Below, piece by piece: positions 13,602-20,020 of a stretch of 20,020 bases of DNA; the first letter of the stretch is position 1; every line of letters starts with the position of its first letter. The notes beneath the pieces are model-generated. The model did not search any database. It saw only the letters and a list, made by a program, of their open reading frames with translations, and had not been told where the DNA came from. The stretch covers positions 1 to 20,020 of the forward strand of contig JAZQTM010000024.1 in assembly GCA_045630765.1 (NCBI GenBank), in the 5' to 3' direction. Origin of the DNA: RGIG3009 sp045630765 (GTDB lineage Bacteria; Bacillota; Clostridia; Oscillospirales; Acutalibacteraceae). The position numbers and the translations under genes were made by a program.

Positions 13602-14100
13602 TCGCTTGATTATGTTCTTCTATGCGGGCGGCGGCAACGTATCCTTCGCCCGTACAGTGACCGAACTCCTGTAACAGACGGCGACAACCGCCGACAGTGT
13701 CAAGCCCCGCGTACAGTATCAACGCATATCCTTTCCCCTGCCGATACAAAGACGCAGGCGGCAGTCCTTCTTGATGCTTTGCGTGCAACTGTTCTCCCAG
13801 TTGCAGTACCGCTTCCGCTGAATCCAGCGTATAGATCTGCGGCAACGCCGTCGGAAGCAAACGGTCGGGTGCGCTGAATAAAAACACGCAACCGCCTTCC
13901 AGCGGCAAGGCTTCCACCAATACGCTGCCGTGGCTGCCAAACGAACGGCGCTGTCTGGCAATGCCGAGCAAGCGCCGTATCGTACGGGTGGCTTCGGGTG
14001 TGCCCGCTTTCATTTCATCCAACCGCAAACCCCAACGGCACAACTCGTCATCGGTCATCCATATACGTAAATCACCGCTGTTCAGCGGGTCTATTTTCAT
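13537..14100 (-). CDS. MecA-like adaptor protein
   Basis: A 187-residue protein resembling MecA adaptors of Clostridia, which present substrates to ClpC-ClpP. The N-terminal substrate-binding part (MKIDPLNSGDLRIWMTDDEL, DEMKAGTPEATRTIRRLLGIAR, then GSVLVEALPLEGGCVFLF) follows the MecA pattern of short strand, helix and (V/L)E(A/V)(F/L)P; the C-terminal part (TLDSAEAVLQLGEQL, SLYRQGKGYALILY, GGCRRLLQEFGH, IEEHNQAITIGNALQRL) matches the ClpC-binding ferredoxin-like domain. Sequence divergence is high and some related Clostridial proteins are of unproven function, so the name rests on overall pattern. AAAGGAGG lies 9 bases before the ATG. Its end overlaps rpe tail-to-tail. Confidence 0.72.
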   Translation of the reverse strand: MKIDPLNSGDLRIWMTDDELCRWGLRLDEMKAGTPEATRTIRRLLGIARQRRSFGSHGSVLVEALPLEGGCVFLFSAPDRLLPTALPQIYTLDSAEAVLQLGEQLHAKHQEGLPPASLYRQGKGYALILYAGLDTVGGCRRLLQEFGHCTGEGYVAAARIEEHNQAITIGNALQRLCEAYGSPPPTL

Positions 14101-14111
14101 TGTAAGCTCCT

Positions 14112-14123
14112 CCTTTGCAAAGG
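14112..14123. repeat. 12-bp perfect palindrome in the divergent intergenic region
   Basis: CCTTTGCAAAGG reads identically on both strands and overlaps the ribosome binding site side of the mecA-like leader. A second, imperfect TTTGCAA-containing inverted repeat, CTCTT-TGC-AAGAG, lies at 14156-14168 over the -35 box. Together they could be operator half-sites, but this is only suggestive. Confidence 0.35.
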
Positions 14124-14136
14124 ACCGTATACCACC

Positions 14137-14165
14137 ATCATATTAACGGTACAAGCTCTTTGCAA
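14137..14165 (-). promoter_or_regulatory. Sigma-A-type promoter for the mecA-like gene
   Basis: Read on the minus strand, TTGCAA (14165-14160) and TATGAT (14142-14137) are separated by 17 bases and lie about 37 bases before the start codon at 14100. The promoter of the divergent rnf-like operon should lie in the same 113-base gap (14101-14213), but I see no convincing plus-strand box pair. Confidence 0.68.
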
Positions 14166-14213
14166 GAGGTTAAATTTTGGAATTTTTCAATTCTTCAGAA
14201 AGGGTGTGGCAAA

Positions 14214-15506
14214 ATGCTTCCTAGACATGGGATTCGGCTGTTGTTCCAGAAAGAACCCGCCATTTCTCAGCCAACAGCGGAGCTGACGGATATTTCGCAA
14301 GTCATACTCCCCTTTTCCTTTGCCACCGAAGCGGCGGTAGTTCCTGCCGTTTCTTTATATGACACCGTTAACAAGGGTACCCCCCTCGCGGTGATTGAAA
14401 ACGATCCGCTGGCAACGGTTTGTTCCAGCGTTATGGGTGCGGTCAGCGGTGAGCGAACCATTCAGCACCCGTTATACGGCACCTTGCACTGTGCCGTCAT
14501 TGATTGTGTACCCGAAGTGCCTGCGCCCGAAGTGCCGGTACTTCTCCCCGAAACCATCACTCCGGAGTTGATTTTGGAAACTGCGGAGCGGTTAGACGTC
14601 ATCGACGAGCTGGACGGCGTTCCACTGGTTTTGAAGTTGCGCGAATGGCAAAACACCGGTTGCGACTTCTTAGCCGCCGACGGCATTGAGATTGAGCCGT
14701 ATGCTTCCAGTGCGTGGGCAGTCCTGCGTGACCGTGCCGAAAACGTATTGGAGGGTCTTCGCCTTGCCGCGCTGTGTGTCGGTGCGCCGCGCTACCACAT
14801 TGCCGTTTGCCTTTCGGGTCAACGGCGGCGCTCGATCGCTTTGCGCGTCGGAAAAGACTACCTTTACCAAACCGATTCCTATTATCCCAAAGCCGAGCCG
14901 GTACGTTACAGCAAACACGGCGGTCACGATACGGTGAAATTCGGTTCACGCGTATGCCGCATCGGTGTGCAAGCGTGCCTTGCACTGTATCGCGCATTAT
15001 ATTTGGGAGAAGCGCATAACCGCTGCATCGTTACGGTTGCAGGGGATGCCGTCCCGTGTCCGCAAAACGTTTCCGTACCCTTTGGTACGACGGTACAGCA
15101 GTTACTCGAACATTGCGGTTTGGTTGAACCGCCGGATTACCTCGTGTTGGGTGAGCAAATGACCGGCACCACCGCTCTGACTTCGGACATCCCCGTTTTG
15201 CCGGGAATGACCTGTATAGTGGCACTTACCGCTAAAGCGATCCGCCCCGTCACCCCGCGCACCTGCGTTGGTTGCGGTCGTTGTGTACAAGCGTGTCACG
15301 CCAATCTTTTGCCGTTTGAGATCAACCGCCGTTATCAGAATATGCACTACGAGCGGATTCGTTCGCTGACTCCCGATCTCTGTGACGGTTGCAACGCGTG
15401 CTCATACATTTGTCCGTGCGGCATTGATCTTGCCGCCATTATCCAAGAGGCAAAAACAGCGGATAACAGTATTTCCGTGGATTTGGAGGAGGATAGCGAT
15501 GCTTAA
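14214..15506 (+). CDS. RnfC-like protein lacking the flavin/NADH glycine-rich motif
   Basis: A 430-residue RnfC homologue: N-terminal barrel-sandwich domain (VVPAVSLYDTVNKGTPLAVI), central domain, SLBB-like segment (VAGDAVPCPQNVSVPFGTTV) and two ferredoxin-type motifs, CVGCGRCVQAC (codons 15264-15296) and CDGCNACSYICP (codons 15381-15416). In ordinary RnfC a GxGGAGFP loop binds FMN/NADH; here the aligned residues 129-142 read VIDELDGVPLVLKL, and the following ECEPY is EIEPY. The frame is intact, so this is divergence rather than decay. Start at ATG 14214 is chosen since AAAGGG (14199-14204) precedes it; the earlier ATG at 14115 lies over the divergent promoter. Stop overlaps the rnfD-like start. 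Confidence 0.85.
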   Translation: MLPRHGIRLLFQKEPAISQPTAELTDISQVILPFSFATEAAVVPAVSLYDTVNKGTPLAVIENDPLATVCSSVMGAVSGERTIQHPLYGTLHCAVIDCVPEVPAPEVPVLLPETITPELILETAERLDVIDELDGVPLVLKLREWQNTGCDFLAADGIEIEPYASSAWAVLRDRAENVLEGLRLAALCVGAPRYHIAVCLSGQRRRSIALRVGKDYLYQTDSYYPKAEPVRYSKHGGHDTVKFGSRVCRIGVQACLALYRALYLGEAHNRCIVTVAGDAVPCPQNVSVPFGTTVQQLLEHCGLVEPPDYLVLGEQMTGTTALTSDIPVLPGMTCIVALTAKAIRPVTPRTCVGCGRCVQACHANLLPFEINRRYQNMHYERIRSLTPDLCDGCNACSYICPCGIDLAAIIQEAKTADNSISVDLEEDSDA

Positions 15507-16485
15507 AGCTTCTGCCGCGCCGCATCTGCGTGAGGCACAACGCCCCGCCTACCAATCTCTCGGTGTGTTGTTGTGTCTGATTCCGTTAACGGCTTTTTCC
15601 TGCTTGCATTACGGCATTCGTCCGCTCTTGCTGGTGTTATTCGGTATTGTCAGCGCTGTGCTGACGGAATTTGTCTGCGGTTTGTTCCGCCACGGTCGTC
15701 CTTCTATGTCGGATGCCACTTCCGCGGTAACCGGCGGTCTGATCGGCGCAATGATGTCGCCGCTTTCCCCTTTCTGGGTTCCTGTCATCGGCTCGGCATT
15801 TGCTATCGGTGTGGCGAAAATGCCGTTCGGCGGTACCGGTCGTAACATTTTCAATCCCGCAGCCGCAGGCATGGCGTTTTGTGCCATCTGTTTTCCGACG
15901 CGACTGTTCGTATACCCCGATCCGACGCTGACCGATTCCCTGCCGCTCTTTGACACCTCTGCCATCATCACGGCTGCCTCTCCTACCGCCCAGCTCAACA
16001 GCGGCGGTACGACCTCTTACGGTTGGCTTTCGCTGCTCAGCGGTGATTTCCCCGGCCCGATCGGCTCGACCGGTGTTCTGATCCTGCTGGCCTGCGCGGT
16101 GTATCTGTTTATGCGCCGTTCGTCCTCGCCGTATATCCTGATTCCGTATTTGCTGGTTTGCGCGCTTTTAGCCGCTTTGTTCCCGCGTGCTTCCATCGAT
16201 GCCGCTACCAGTGTTTCGCTGGAGTTGTGCACGGGCTTGTTGCTCTTTTCCGGCGTCTTTCTTCTCTCGGATCCCTGCACGGCACCGCGCTTTTGGTTGG
16301 CGCGCATCTTGTACGGCGTCGCTGCGGCTATCCTGACGATGATCCTTCGTCATTACGGTCGTTTTGAATGTTGTGAATTCTTTGCAGTCATGCTGGTTAA
16401 TTCCTTCTCACCGTTGCTTGACCGCTATTGCTGGCAATTTACCACGTGGCTTCGTCGCAAAAGAACGGAGGTGGCATCCCTGTGA
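15499..16485 (+). CDS. RnfD-like membrane protein with altered flavinylation site
   Basis: A 328-residue polytopic membrane protein of the RnfD/NqrB family. It has several hydrophobic segments and the family landmarks SDATSAVTGGLIGAMMSPL and FGGTGRNIFNPAAAGMAF (equivalent to GGLGxNPFNPA). RnfD normally carries FMN on a Thr in a D-x-x-(S/T)-(G/S)-A-T motif; the aligned stretch here is AIITAASPTA (residues 155-164), with Ser161 at the Thr position and no Asp at motif start, so covalent flavin binding is doubtful. Start at ATG 15499 with GGAGGAGG upstream; it overlaps the rnfC-like stop by 8 bases and the next gene by 4. Confidence 0.85.
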   Translation: MLKASAAPHLREAQRPAYQSLGVLLCLIPLTAFSCLHYGIRPLLLVLFGIVSAVLTEFVCGLFRHGRPSMSDATSAVTGGLIGAMMSPLSPFWVPVIGSAFAIGVAKMPFGGTGRNIFNPAAAGMAFCAICFPTRLFVYPDPTLTDSLPLFDTSAIITAASPTAQLNSGGTTSYGWLSLLSGDFPGPIGSTGVLILLACAVYLFMRRSSSPYILIPYLLVCALLAALFPRASIDAATSVSLELCTGLLLFSGVFLLSDPCTAPRFWLARILYGVAAAILTMILRHYGRFECCEFFAVMLVNSFSPLLDRYCWQFTTWLRRKRTEVASL

Positions 16486-17123
16486 AACCTGCTTTTCGTA
16501 ACTTTTGGTCGATCGTGTGGGACACCTTTCTGCCGCAAAACGTGGTGCTTGTTCAAGCGTTGGGATTGTGTCCCATTCTTGCGATCGGTATCAATCTGCG
16601 CTACGGCGTAGCCTTGTCGGCGTGCGTGGTTGTCACACTTGTACTTGCCGATCTGCTGTTTGCTCTATTTTCAAAACGGATCGCCACCCGTCTGCAACCG
16701 ATTGTCTACGTCTTGTTATCCTCGGTTTTGCTGTTCGGTGCATCGGTATTGCTGCGTCTTTTCATTTCCGCAGAAATCTACGCGCACTTATATCTGTTCT
16801 TGCCGCTGATGGCGGTAAATACCATTTACACCTACCGTTCCGCTATTGCGCCGACGGCACCGCGTGCCACGCTTGCCATGACGTTGGCGGATTCACTCGG
16901 ATGTGCGCTCGGTTTCAGTTTGGTGCTGTGCATTGCCTCCGCTCTGCGCGAAATGGCGATCTACGGCACCTTGTGGAACATTCCGCTCGGCTATGAGGTG
17001 CGTTTCCCGGAAGCGGAACATCCCTTTATCGGCTTTATCCTGCTCGGCTTTATGGCTGCCACTTTGCAGTGGTGTAAAAACCTGTCGCGCCGCAAGGATA
17101 CACGGGAGGTGGAGACGTTATGA
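16482..17123 (+). CDS. RnfE-like membrane protein
   Basis: A 213-residue six-helix membrane protein of the RnfE/NqrD type: PQNVVLVQALGLCPILAI at the N-terminus and DSLGCALGFSLVLCIASALREM near the C-terminus identify it. Cys30 in GLCP is kept, but the second cluster ligand (in VNCxILGRA) is replaced by VNTIYTYRSA, Thr114. The start is GTG at 16482, with CGGAGG 10 bases upstream and overlapping the rnfD-like TGA; no ATG fits as well. Stop overlaps the rnfA-like start by 4 bases. Confidence 0.85.
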   Translation: MKPAFRNFWSIVWDTFLPQNVVLVQALGLCPILAIGINLRYGVALSACVVVTLVLADLLFALFSKRIATRLQPIVYVLLSSVLLFGASVLLRLFISAEIYAHLYLFLPLMAVNTIYTYRSAIAPTAPRATLAMTLADSLGCALGFSLVLCIASALREMAIYGTLWNIPLGYEVRFPEAEHPFIGFILLGFMAATLQWCKNLSRRKDTREVETL

Positions 17124-17713
17124 ACACTGTCCTCAATACGTTTCTCGTTTTCCTGATTGCCGCCACCATGCAGAACTTGGTGCTCACCGCCGGCTTTGAC
17201 TCTTCGGTGATGCTCAAGATCCACCGCAATCCCCGCCAACTGTTACGCTTTGACGTTTTAGTTCTGTGCTTTTCGGTGATCACCACTGCGATTTTTTATC
17301 CCATTGATCGGCTGCTGGGTGCTGTTTGGTGGGTGCGTATGCTGCGTCCCCTCATTATCATCGGCATCGTTTGCCTGTTGTATTTGATCGCAATCGTGGT
17401 CCTTCATCTCGTCCCGACGCTGTACCGCCGTGTGCGGCATCTGCTGCCGCTCGCATTCTTCAACAATCTGGTCGTCGGTGTGGCGCTACTGCTGAACCTG
17501 CAGGTGTCCGTATCCTTTTTCTCCGCCTTGGGACTCGCCGCCGGTGCGGCGCTCGGTTTTGGCTTTTTGTCCGCGATGACCGCCGAGGCGAACGAACGTA
17601 TGGACAACCCCGACATTCCCTCGTCGTTCCGCGGTCTTCCCGCAACGCTTGTCTATCTCGGTTTGCTGGCATTGGCACTTATGGGTTTTTCACCGGTATT
17701 TCATTTCGTTTAA
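17120..17713 (+). CDS. RnfA-like membrane protein without the cluster cysteines
   Basis: A 197-residue six-helix membrane protein. The C-terminal end DIPSSFRGLPATLVYLGLLALALMGFS is typical of RnfA/NqrE, and LPLAFFNNLVVGVALL matches LPLITTNCAVLGVALL. Both cysteines that with RnfE hold a [2Fe-2S] cluster are missing: the N-terminal FLGICPFLGVSK element reads GFDSSVMLKIHR (Ser29 at the Cys position), and NC becomes NN (Asn116). The ATG lies in an ATGA-type overlap with the rnfE-like stop, preceded by GGAGGTGGAG. No rnfG or rnfB follows. Confidence 0.82.
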   Translation: MNTVLNTFLVFLIAATMQNLVLTAGFDSSVMLKIHRNPRQLLRFDVLVLCFSVITTAIFYPIDRLLGAVWWVRMLRPLIIIGIVCLLYLIAIVVLHLVPTLYRRVRHLLPLAFFNNLVVGVALLLNLQVSVSFFSALGLAAGAALGFGFLSAMTAEANERMDNPDIPSSFRGLPATLVYLGLLALALMGFSPVFHFV

Positions 17714-17726
17714 AGAGGATCTGTTT

Positions 17727-18497
17727 ATGGCTTTGCCTATCGTTGCTTTTTTTGATTTAGACGGCACGCTGGCGTTGCACAACCAACCGCCCTTCGCCGT
17801 AGACGTTGACGCGATGCGCGCTTTCCGCGCACGCGGCAACTATTTGTTTTTGTGTACCGGTCGATCCACCGGCTATCTGTACCCCGCTATTTTAGACATC
17901 GGGTTTGACGGCATCGTCGCAGGTGCCGGTGCGTATGTGTCAATCGGGGATCGCGTCATTTTCCGCACCTGTGTGTCGGAGGAAGTCCTCACACCGATCC
18001 AGCAAGCATTTGAGAAATCCGATGCCACGCTTGTTATGGAAACCGAGGATCATATGGTACAGCTCGCCTCTCCCACGGCAACCAAGTTGGTCCCCGCGTA
18101 TCCCCGCCTTTACACCGCTGCCGAGTGGCGCGAGCAATTTCCGAATGAGATCACCTCCAAGCTCACGGTATATAGCGTGATTCCGCCATCGATTCTCCCG
18201 CACGTGAAAGAGAATTTGGATATTATTCAGCACCCCCATTACGTGGAAATGGTTCCGCACGGTTGTTCGAAATCCGACGGTATCCGTCGGGTGCTTGCCG
18301 AGTTGAATCTGCCCCGTGAACAAAGCATTGCATTTGGGGACAGCATGAATGACTACGATATGCTGCAATACGTTGGCGTCGGTGTGGCAATGGGAAATGC
18401 GGACGAACCGGTCAAAGCGATCGCCGACCGTGTGACCGCTCCGTACGACCAAGGCGGTATCGCACAAGTGTTGCGTGAATATCTGGAGGAAGCATAA
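17727..18497 (+). CDS. Cof-type HAD superfamily (IIB) phosphatase
   Basis: A 256-residue HAD hydrolase of the Cof/YbiV type, probably dephosphorylating sugar phosphates, nucleotides or flavin mononucleotide. Motif I is FFDLDGT (nucleophile Asp10, acid Asp12), motif II CTGRS, motif III/IV KSDGI and GDSMND (residues 204-209), with a C2 cap domain between. Start at ATG 17727 (AAAGAGGAT upstream), 13 bases after the rnfA-like stop; an upstream in-frame ATG lies inside rnfA. Substrate cannot be predicted; FMN phosphatase activity in some family members makes a flavin link to the operon possible but unproven. Confidence 0.9.
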   Translation: MALPIVAFFDLDGTLALHNQPPFAVDVDAMRAFRARGNYLFLCTGRSTGYLYPAILDIGFDGIVAGAGAYVSIGDRVIFRTCVSEEVLTPIQQAFEKSDATLVMETEDHMVQLASPTATKLVPAYPRLYTAAEWREQFPNEITSKLTVYSVIPPSILPHVKENLDIIQHPHYVEMVPHGCSKSDGIRRVLAELNLPREQSIAFGDSMNDYDMLQYVGVGVAMGNADEPVKAIADRVTAPYDQGGIAQVLREYLEEA

Positions 18498-19199
18498 ATG
18501 AAAAAACCACTCATCGGCGTTACCTGCCGTTATAACGAAGAAAACGAAGAGATCAGTTTGATCCCCACCTATATGAATGCCGTTGCCGTACACGGTGCCG
18601 TGCCGATCCTGCTATATTGTACAGAGGACGAGGCACTTCTCCGCTCTTGGGTAGACCTGTGTGACGGCTTAATGATCTCGGGCGGACCTGACGTGGATCC
18701 GTCGTATTATGGTGAAGAACGGCACGAAAAGTGCGGTCCCGCCTGTCCCAGCCGTGATCGCACCGAGAGTCGTCTGTTTGAGATGTTCCGAGAGGCGGGA
18801 AAACCGATCCTCGGCATCTGCCGCGGTGCACAATTAGTCAACGCGTTGCTCGGCGGCACGTTGTATCAGGATGTGCCGTCCCAGTACAACGACGGTCTGG
18901 TGCACAGTATTCCGAATTTGGTGCCGGCTTGGCATTCCATGAACATCGTGCCGGGTACCCGCCTGCATAAAATGTTAGGTGTGGAGGAATGCACCGTCAA
19001 CAGTTTCCATCATCAAGCTGTTTTGAAGGTAGCACCCGGTATGCGGGTAGCAGCGAACGCCCCCGGCGGGCTGATCGAAGCCATTGAAAGCACCGATGAT
19101 TCGTGGCTGTTCTGCATACAATGGCATCCCGAGCGCACGTTCCAAGATGACGAGGTCAGCAACAAACTGTTCGGCGCATTCGTTGACGCTTGCCGATAA
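18498..19199 (+). CDS. Class-I glutamine amidotransferase-like hydrolase (peptidase C26, PuuD-like)
   Basis: A 233-residue member of the gamma-glutamyl-GABA hydrolase (PuuD) family. Seen: ISGGPDVDPSYYGEE, the nucleophile elbow GICRGAQ with Cys108, FHHQAV, and the His-Glu pair in WHPE (H210, E212), the full catalytic triad. Members hydrolyse gamma-glutamyl bonds of gamma-glutamyl compounds; substrate here is unknown, as there are no putrescine-pathway genes nearby. It starts directly after the HAD stop with GGAGG inside the preceding gene, so the two are translationally linked. Last gene of the operon. Confidence 0.9.
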   Translation: MKKPLIGVTCRYNEENEEISLIPTYMNAVAVHGAVPILLYCTEDEALLRSWVDLCDGLMISGGPDVDPSYYGEERHEKCGPACPSRDRTESRLFEMFREAGKPILGICRGAQLVNALLGGTLYQDVPSQYNDGLVHSIPNLVPAWHSMNIVPGTRLHKMLGVEECTVNSFHHQAVLKVAPGMRVAANAPGGLIEAIESTDDSWLFCIQWHPERTFQDDEVSNKLFGAFVDACR

Positions 19200-19210
19200 C
19201 CGTATATATA

Positions 19211-19243
19211 AAGAGGCACACTTCCCAAGGAAGTGTGCCTCTT
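19211..19243. terminator. Convergent (bidirectional) terminator hairpin
   Basis: AAGAGGCACACTTCC (19211-19225) and GGAAGTGTGCCTCTT (19229-19243) form a perfect 15-bp stem with a 3-base loop. It lies between the plus-strand hydrolase (stop at 19199) and the minus-strand mnmA (stop at 19248). Only weak T-runs follow on either strand, but the stem is strong and the position fits both. Confidence 0.85.
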
Positions 19244-19247
19244 GTTG

Positions 19248-20020
19248 TTATGCTTCTGTAATCGTGCCGCCGCCCACGACGGTATCGCCGTCGTAAAACA
19301 CGACCGCTTGCCCGACCGTGATCGCGCGTTGCGGATCCGAAAAGGTGACTTTCACTTGCGAAGTACCGTACGGCTCGATCACCGCCTCTGCTTCCCGCTG
19401 CGAATACCGCGTTTTGGCGGTAACCGTCATCGGTGCTGTCAGTGTCGGGATCGAAATCCAATTAAGCCGATCCGCGATCAATGTGTTTGTGAAAAGATCC
19501 TCACTTTTGCCGAGCGTAACGGTATTGCGAGCAGCATCCTTGCGCACCACGAACCGCGGCTCACCGAATGCGACGCCCAAACCTTTGCGCTGACCGATAG
19601 TATACCCGATCATACCGCTGTGTTTACCGATAACCTGCCCATCCATATCCACAAAATCGCCCGGCTCGCGCTGAATGCCCATTGTTTGCTGCAAAAAAGC
19701 CGCGTAATCGCCGTCGGGGATAAAGCAGATATCCTGACTGTCCGGCTTGTGAGCCGACTCCCAGCCTTGTTCTGCCGCCAATACACGCAAATCCGCCTTG
19801 TGGTGCTCACCAAGCGGGAATACCGTGTGCGCCAACTGCTCTTGTGTCAAAGAGTATAAGACGTAGCTCTGATCCTTTGACGCGTCTGCCGCTTTTTTAA
19901 GCAAATAACGGCCGCTTTCCGCCCGTTCAATACGCGCGTAGTGTCCTGTCGCCACCGCGTCAAAGCCTTCTTCCAAGGCGCGTGTAAGGAGTCTGCCGAA
20001 CTTCACTTCACGATTGCACA
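19248..20020 (-). CDS. mnmA: tRNA-uridine 2-sulfurtransferase MnmA, C-terminal part (5' truncated by window)
   Basis: The frame is open to the window edge, so the N-terminal PP-loop ATPase region lies outside; about 256 residues of an expected 350-370 are present. MnmA makes 2-thiouridine at wobble position 34 of Lys, Glu and Gln tRNAs. Seen: CNREVKFG right at the edge, containing the first catalytic Cys (codon 20018-20016), ATGHYARI, KDQSYVLYSL, the second catalytic Cys in DSQDICFIPDGDY, GYTIGQRKGLGV, and the C-terminal beta-barrel ending GQAVVFYDGDTVVGGGTI. Housekeeping gene, convergent with the rnf-like operon. Confidence 0.96.
   Translation of the reverse strand, partial: CNREVKFGRLLTRALEEGFDAVATGHYARIERAESGRYLLKKAADASKDQSYVLYSLTQEQLAHTVFPLGEHHKADLRVLAAEQGWESAHKPDSQDICFIPDGDYAAFLQQTMGIQREPGDFVDMDGQVIGKHSGMIGYTIGQRKGLGVAFGEPRFVVRKDAARNTVTLGKSEDLFTNTLIADRLNWISIPTLTAPMTVTAKTRYSQREAEAVIEPYGTSQVKVTFSDPQRAITVGQAVVFYDGDTVVGGGTITEA

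Noticed and set aside
14115..14213. N-terminal extension of the RnfC-like protein from the ATG at 14115
   Set aside because: It would cross the divergent promoter and the extra 33 residues do not resemble RnfC; the ATG at 14214 has a suitable ribosome binding site.
14214..17713. Rnf-like genes as decaying pseudogenes
   Set aside because: All four frames are full length, overlap in frame-preserving fashion, have good ribosome sites, and conserve hydrophobic segments and ferredoxin motifs; the losses are specific to cofactor sites.
1..20020. CRISPR arrays, tRNA/rRNA genes, insertion sequences, phage genes
   Set aside because: No regularly spaced short repeats, no tRNA-like cloverleaf noticed in the short intergenic gaps, and no transposase or integrase reading frames. 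All gaps are under about 130 bases.

Overview
The window looks like a chromosomal piece of an anaerobic Firmicute of the class Clostridia, probably a gut Oscillospirales/Ruminococcaceae-type bacterium. This is inferred from moderate GC, strong AGGAGG ribosome binding sites, a MecA-type adaptor, an MnmA of Gram-positive type, an Rnf-like operon and a glycyl-radical microcompartment. No species can be named from sequence alone.

Region 1 (1-12801) is a bacterial microcompartment (BMC) locus of the glycyl-radical type that handles 1,2-propanediol from fucose or rhamnose (GRM5-like). In order it holds: the C-terminal part of a glycyl radical propanediol dehydratase (cut by the window start), its radical-SAM activase, a PduU/EutS-like shell protein, a PduV/EutP-like GTPase, an internal sigma-A-type promoter, a class II (fuculose/rhamnulose-phosphate type) aldolase, a PduO-C/HbpS-like protein, a zinc alcohol dehydrogenase, five BMC-H shell genes, a hairpin, a BMC-V pentamer gene, a PduS-like flavin/Fe-S protein, a PduT-like BMC-T, a DeoR-family regulator, a CoA-acylating aldehyde dehydrogenase and a PduL phosphotransacylase, closed by a strong terminator. 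Expected flow: the aldolase makes lactaldehyde and DHAP; lactaldehyde is reduced to propanediol by an enzyme not seen here; the dehydratase makes propionaldehyde. The alcohol dehydrogenase and aldehyde dehydrogenase then dismutate this to propanol and propionyl-CoA, and PduL makes propionyl-phosphate. Cargo enzymes carry encapsulation-peptide-like amphipathic helices at N- or C-termini.

Region 2 (12845-14165) is housekeeping: ribulose-phosphate 3-epimerase with its own promoter, overlapping tail-to-tail by 65 bases with a minus-strand MecA-like adaptor gene.

Region 3 (14214-19199) is a tightly overlapped plus-strand operon: rnfC-, rnfD-, rnfE- and rnfA-like genes, a Cof-type HAD phosphatase and a class-I-amidotransferase-like (peptidase C26/PuuD) hydrolase. 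The Rnf-like set is the strangest part of the window. rnfG and rnfB are absent. The RnfC-like protein lacks the glycine-rich flavin/NADH motif and keeps only its two ferredoxin-type clusters. The RnfA/RnfE-like pair has lost three of the four cysteines that normally hold the intramembrane [2Fe-2S] cluster. The RnfD-like protein has a degenerate flavinylation motif. All four reading frames are intact, so a reduced, repurposed Rnf-derived complex is the best candidate for something undescribed.

Region 4 (19211-20020) is a 15-bp-stem convergent terminator followed by the minus-strand mnmA gene, cut by the window end.
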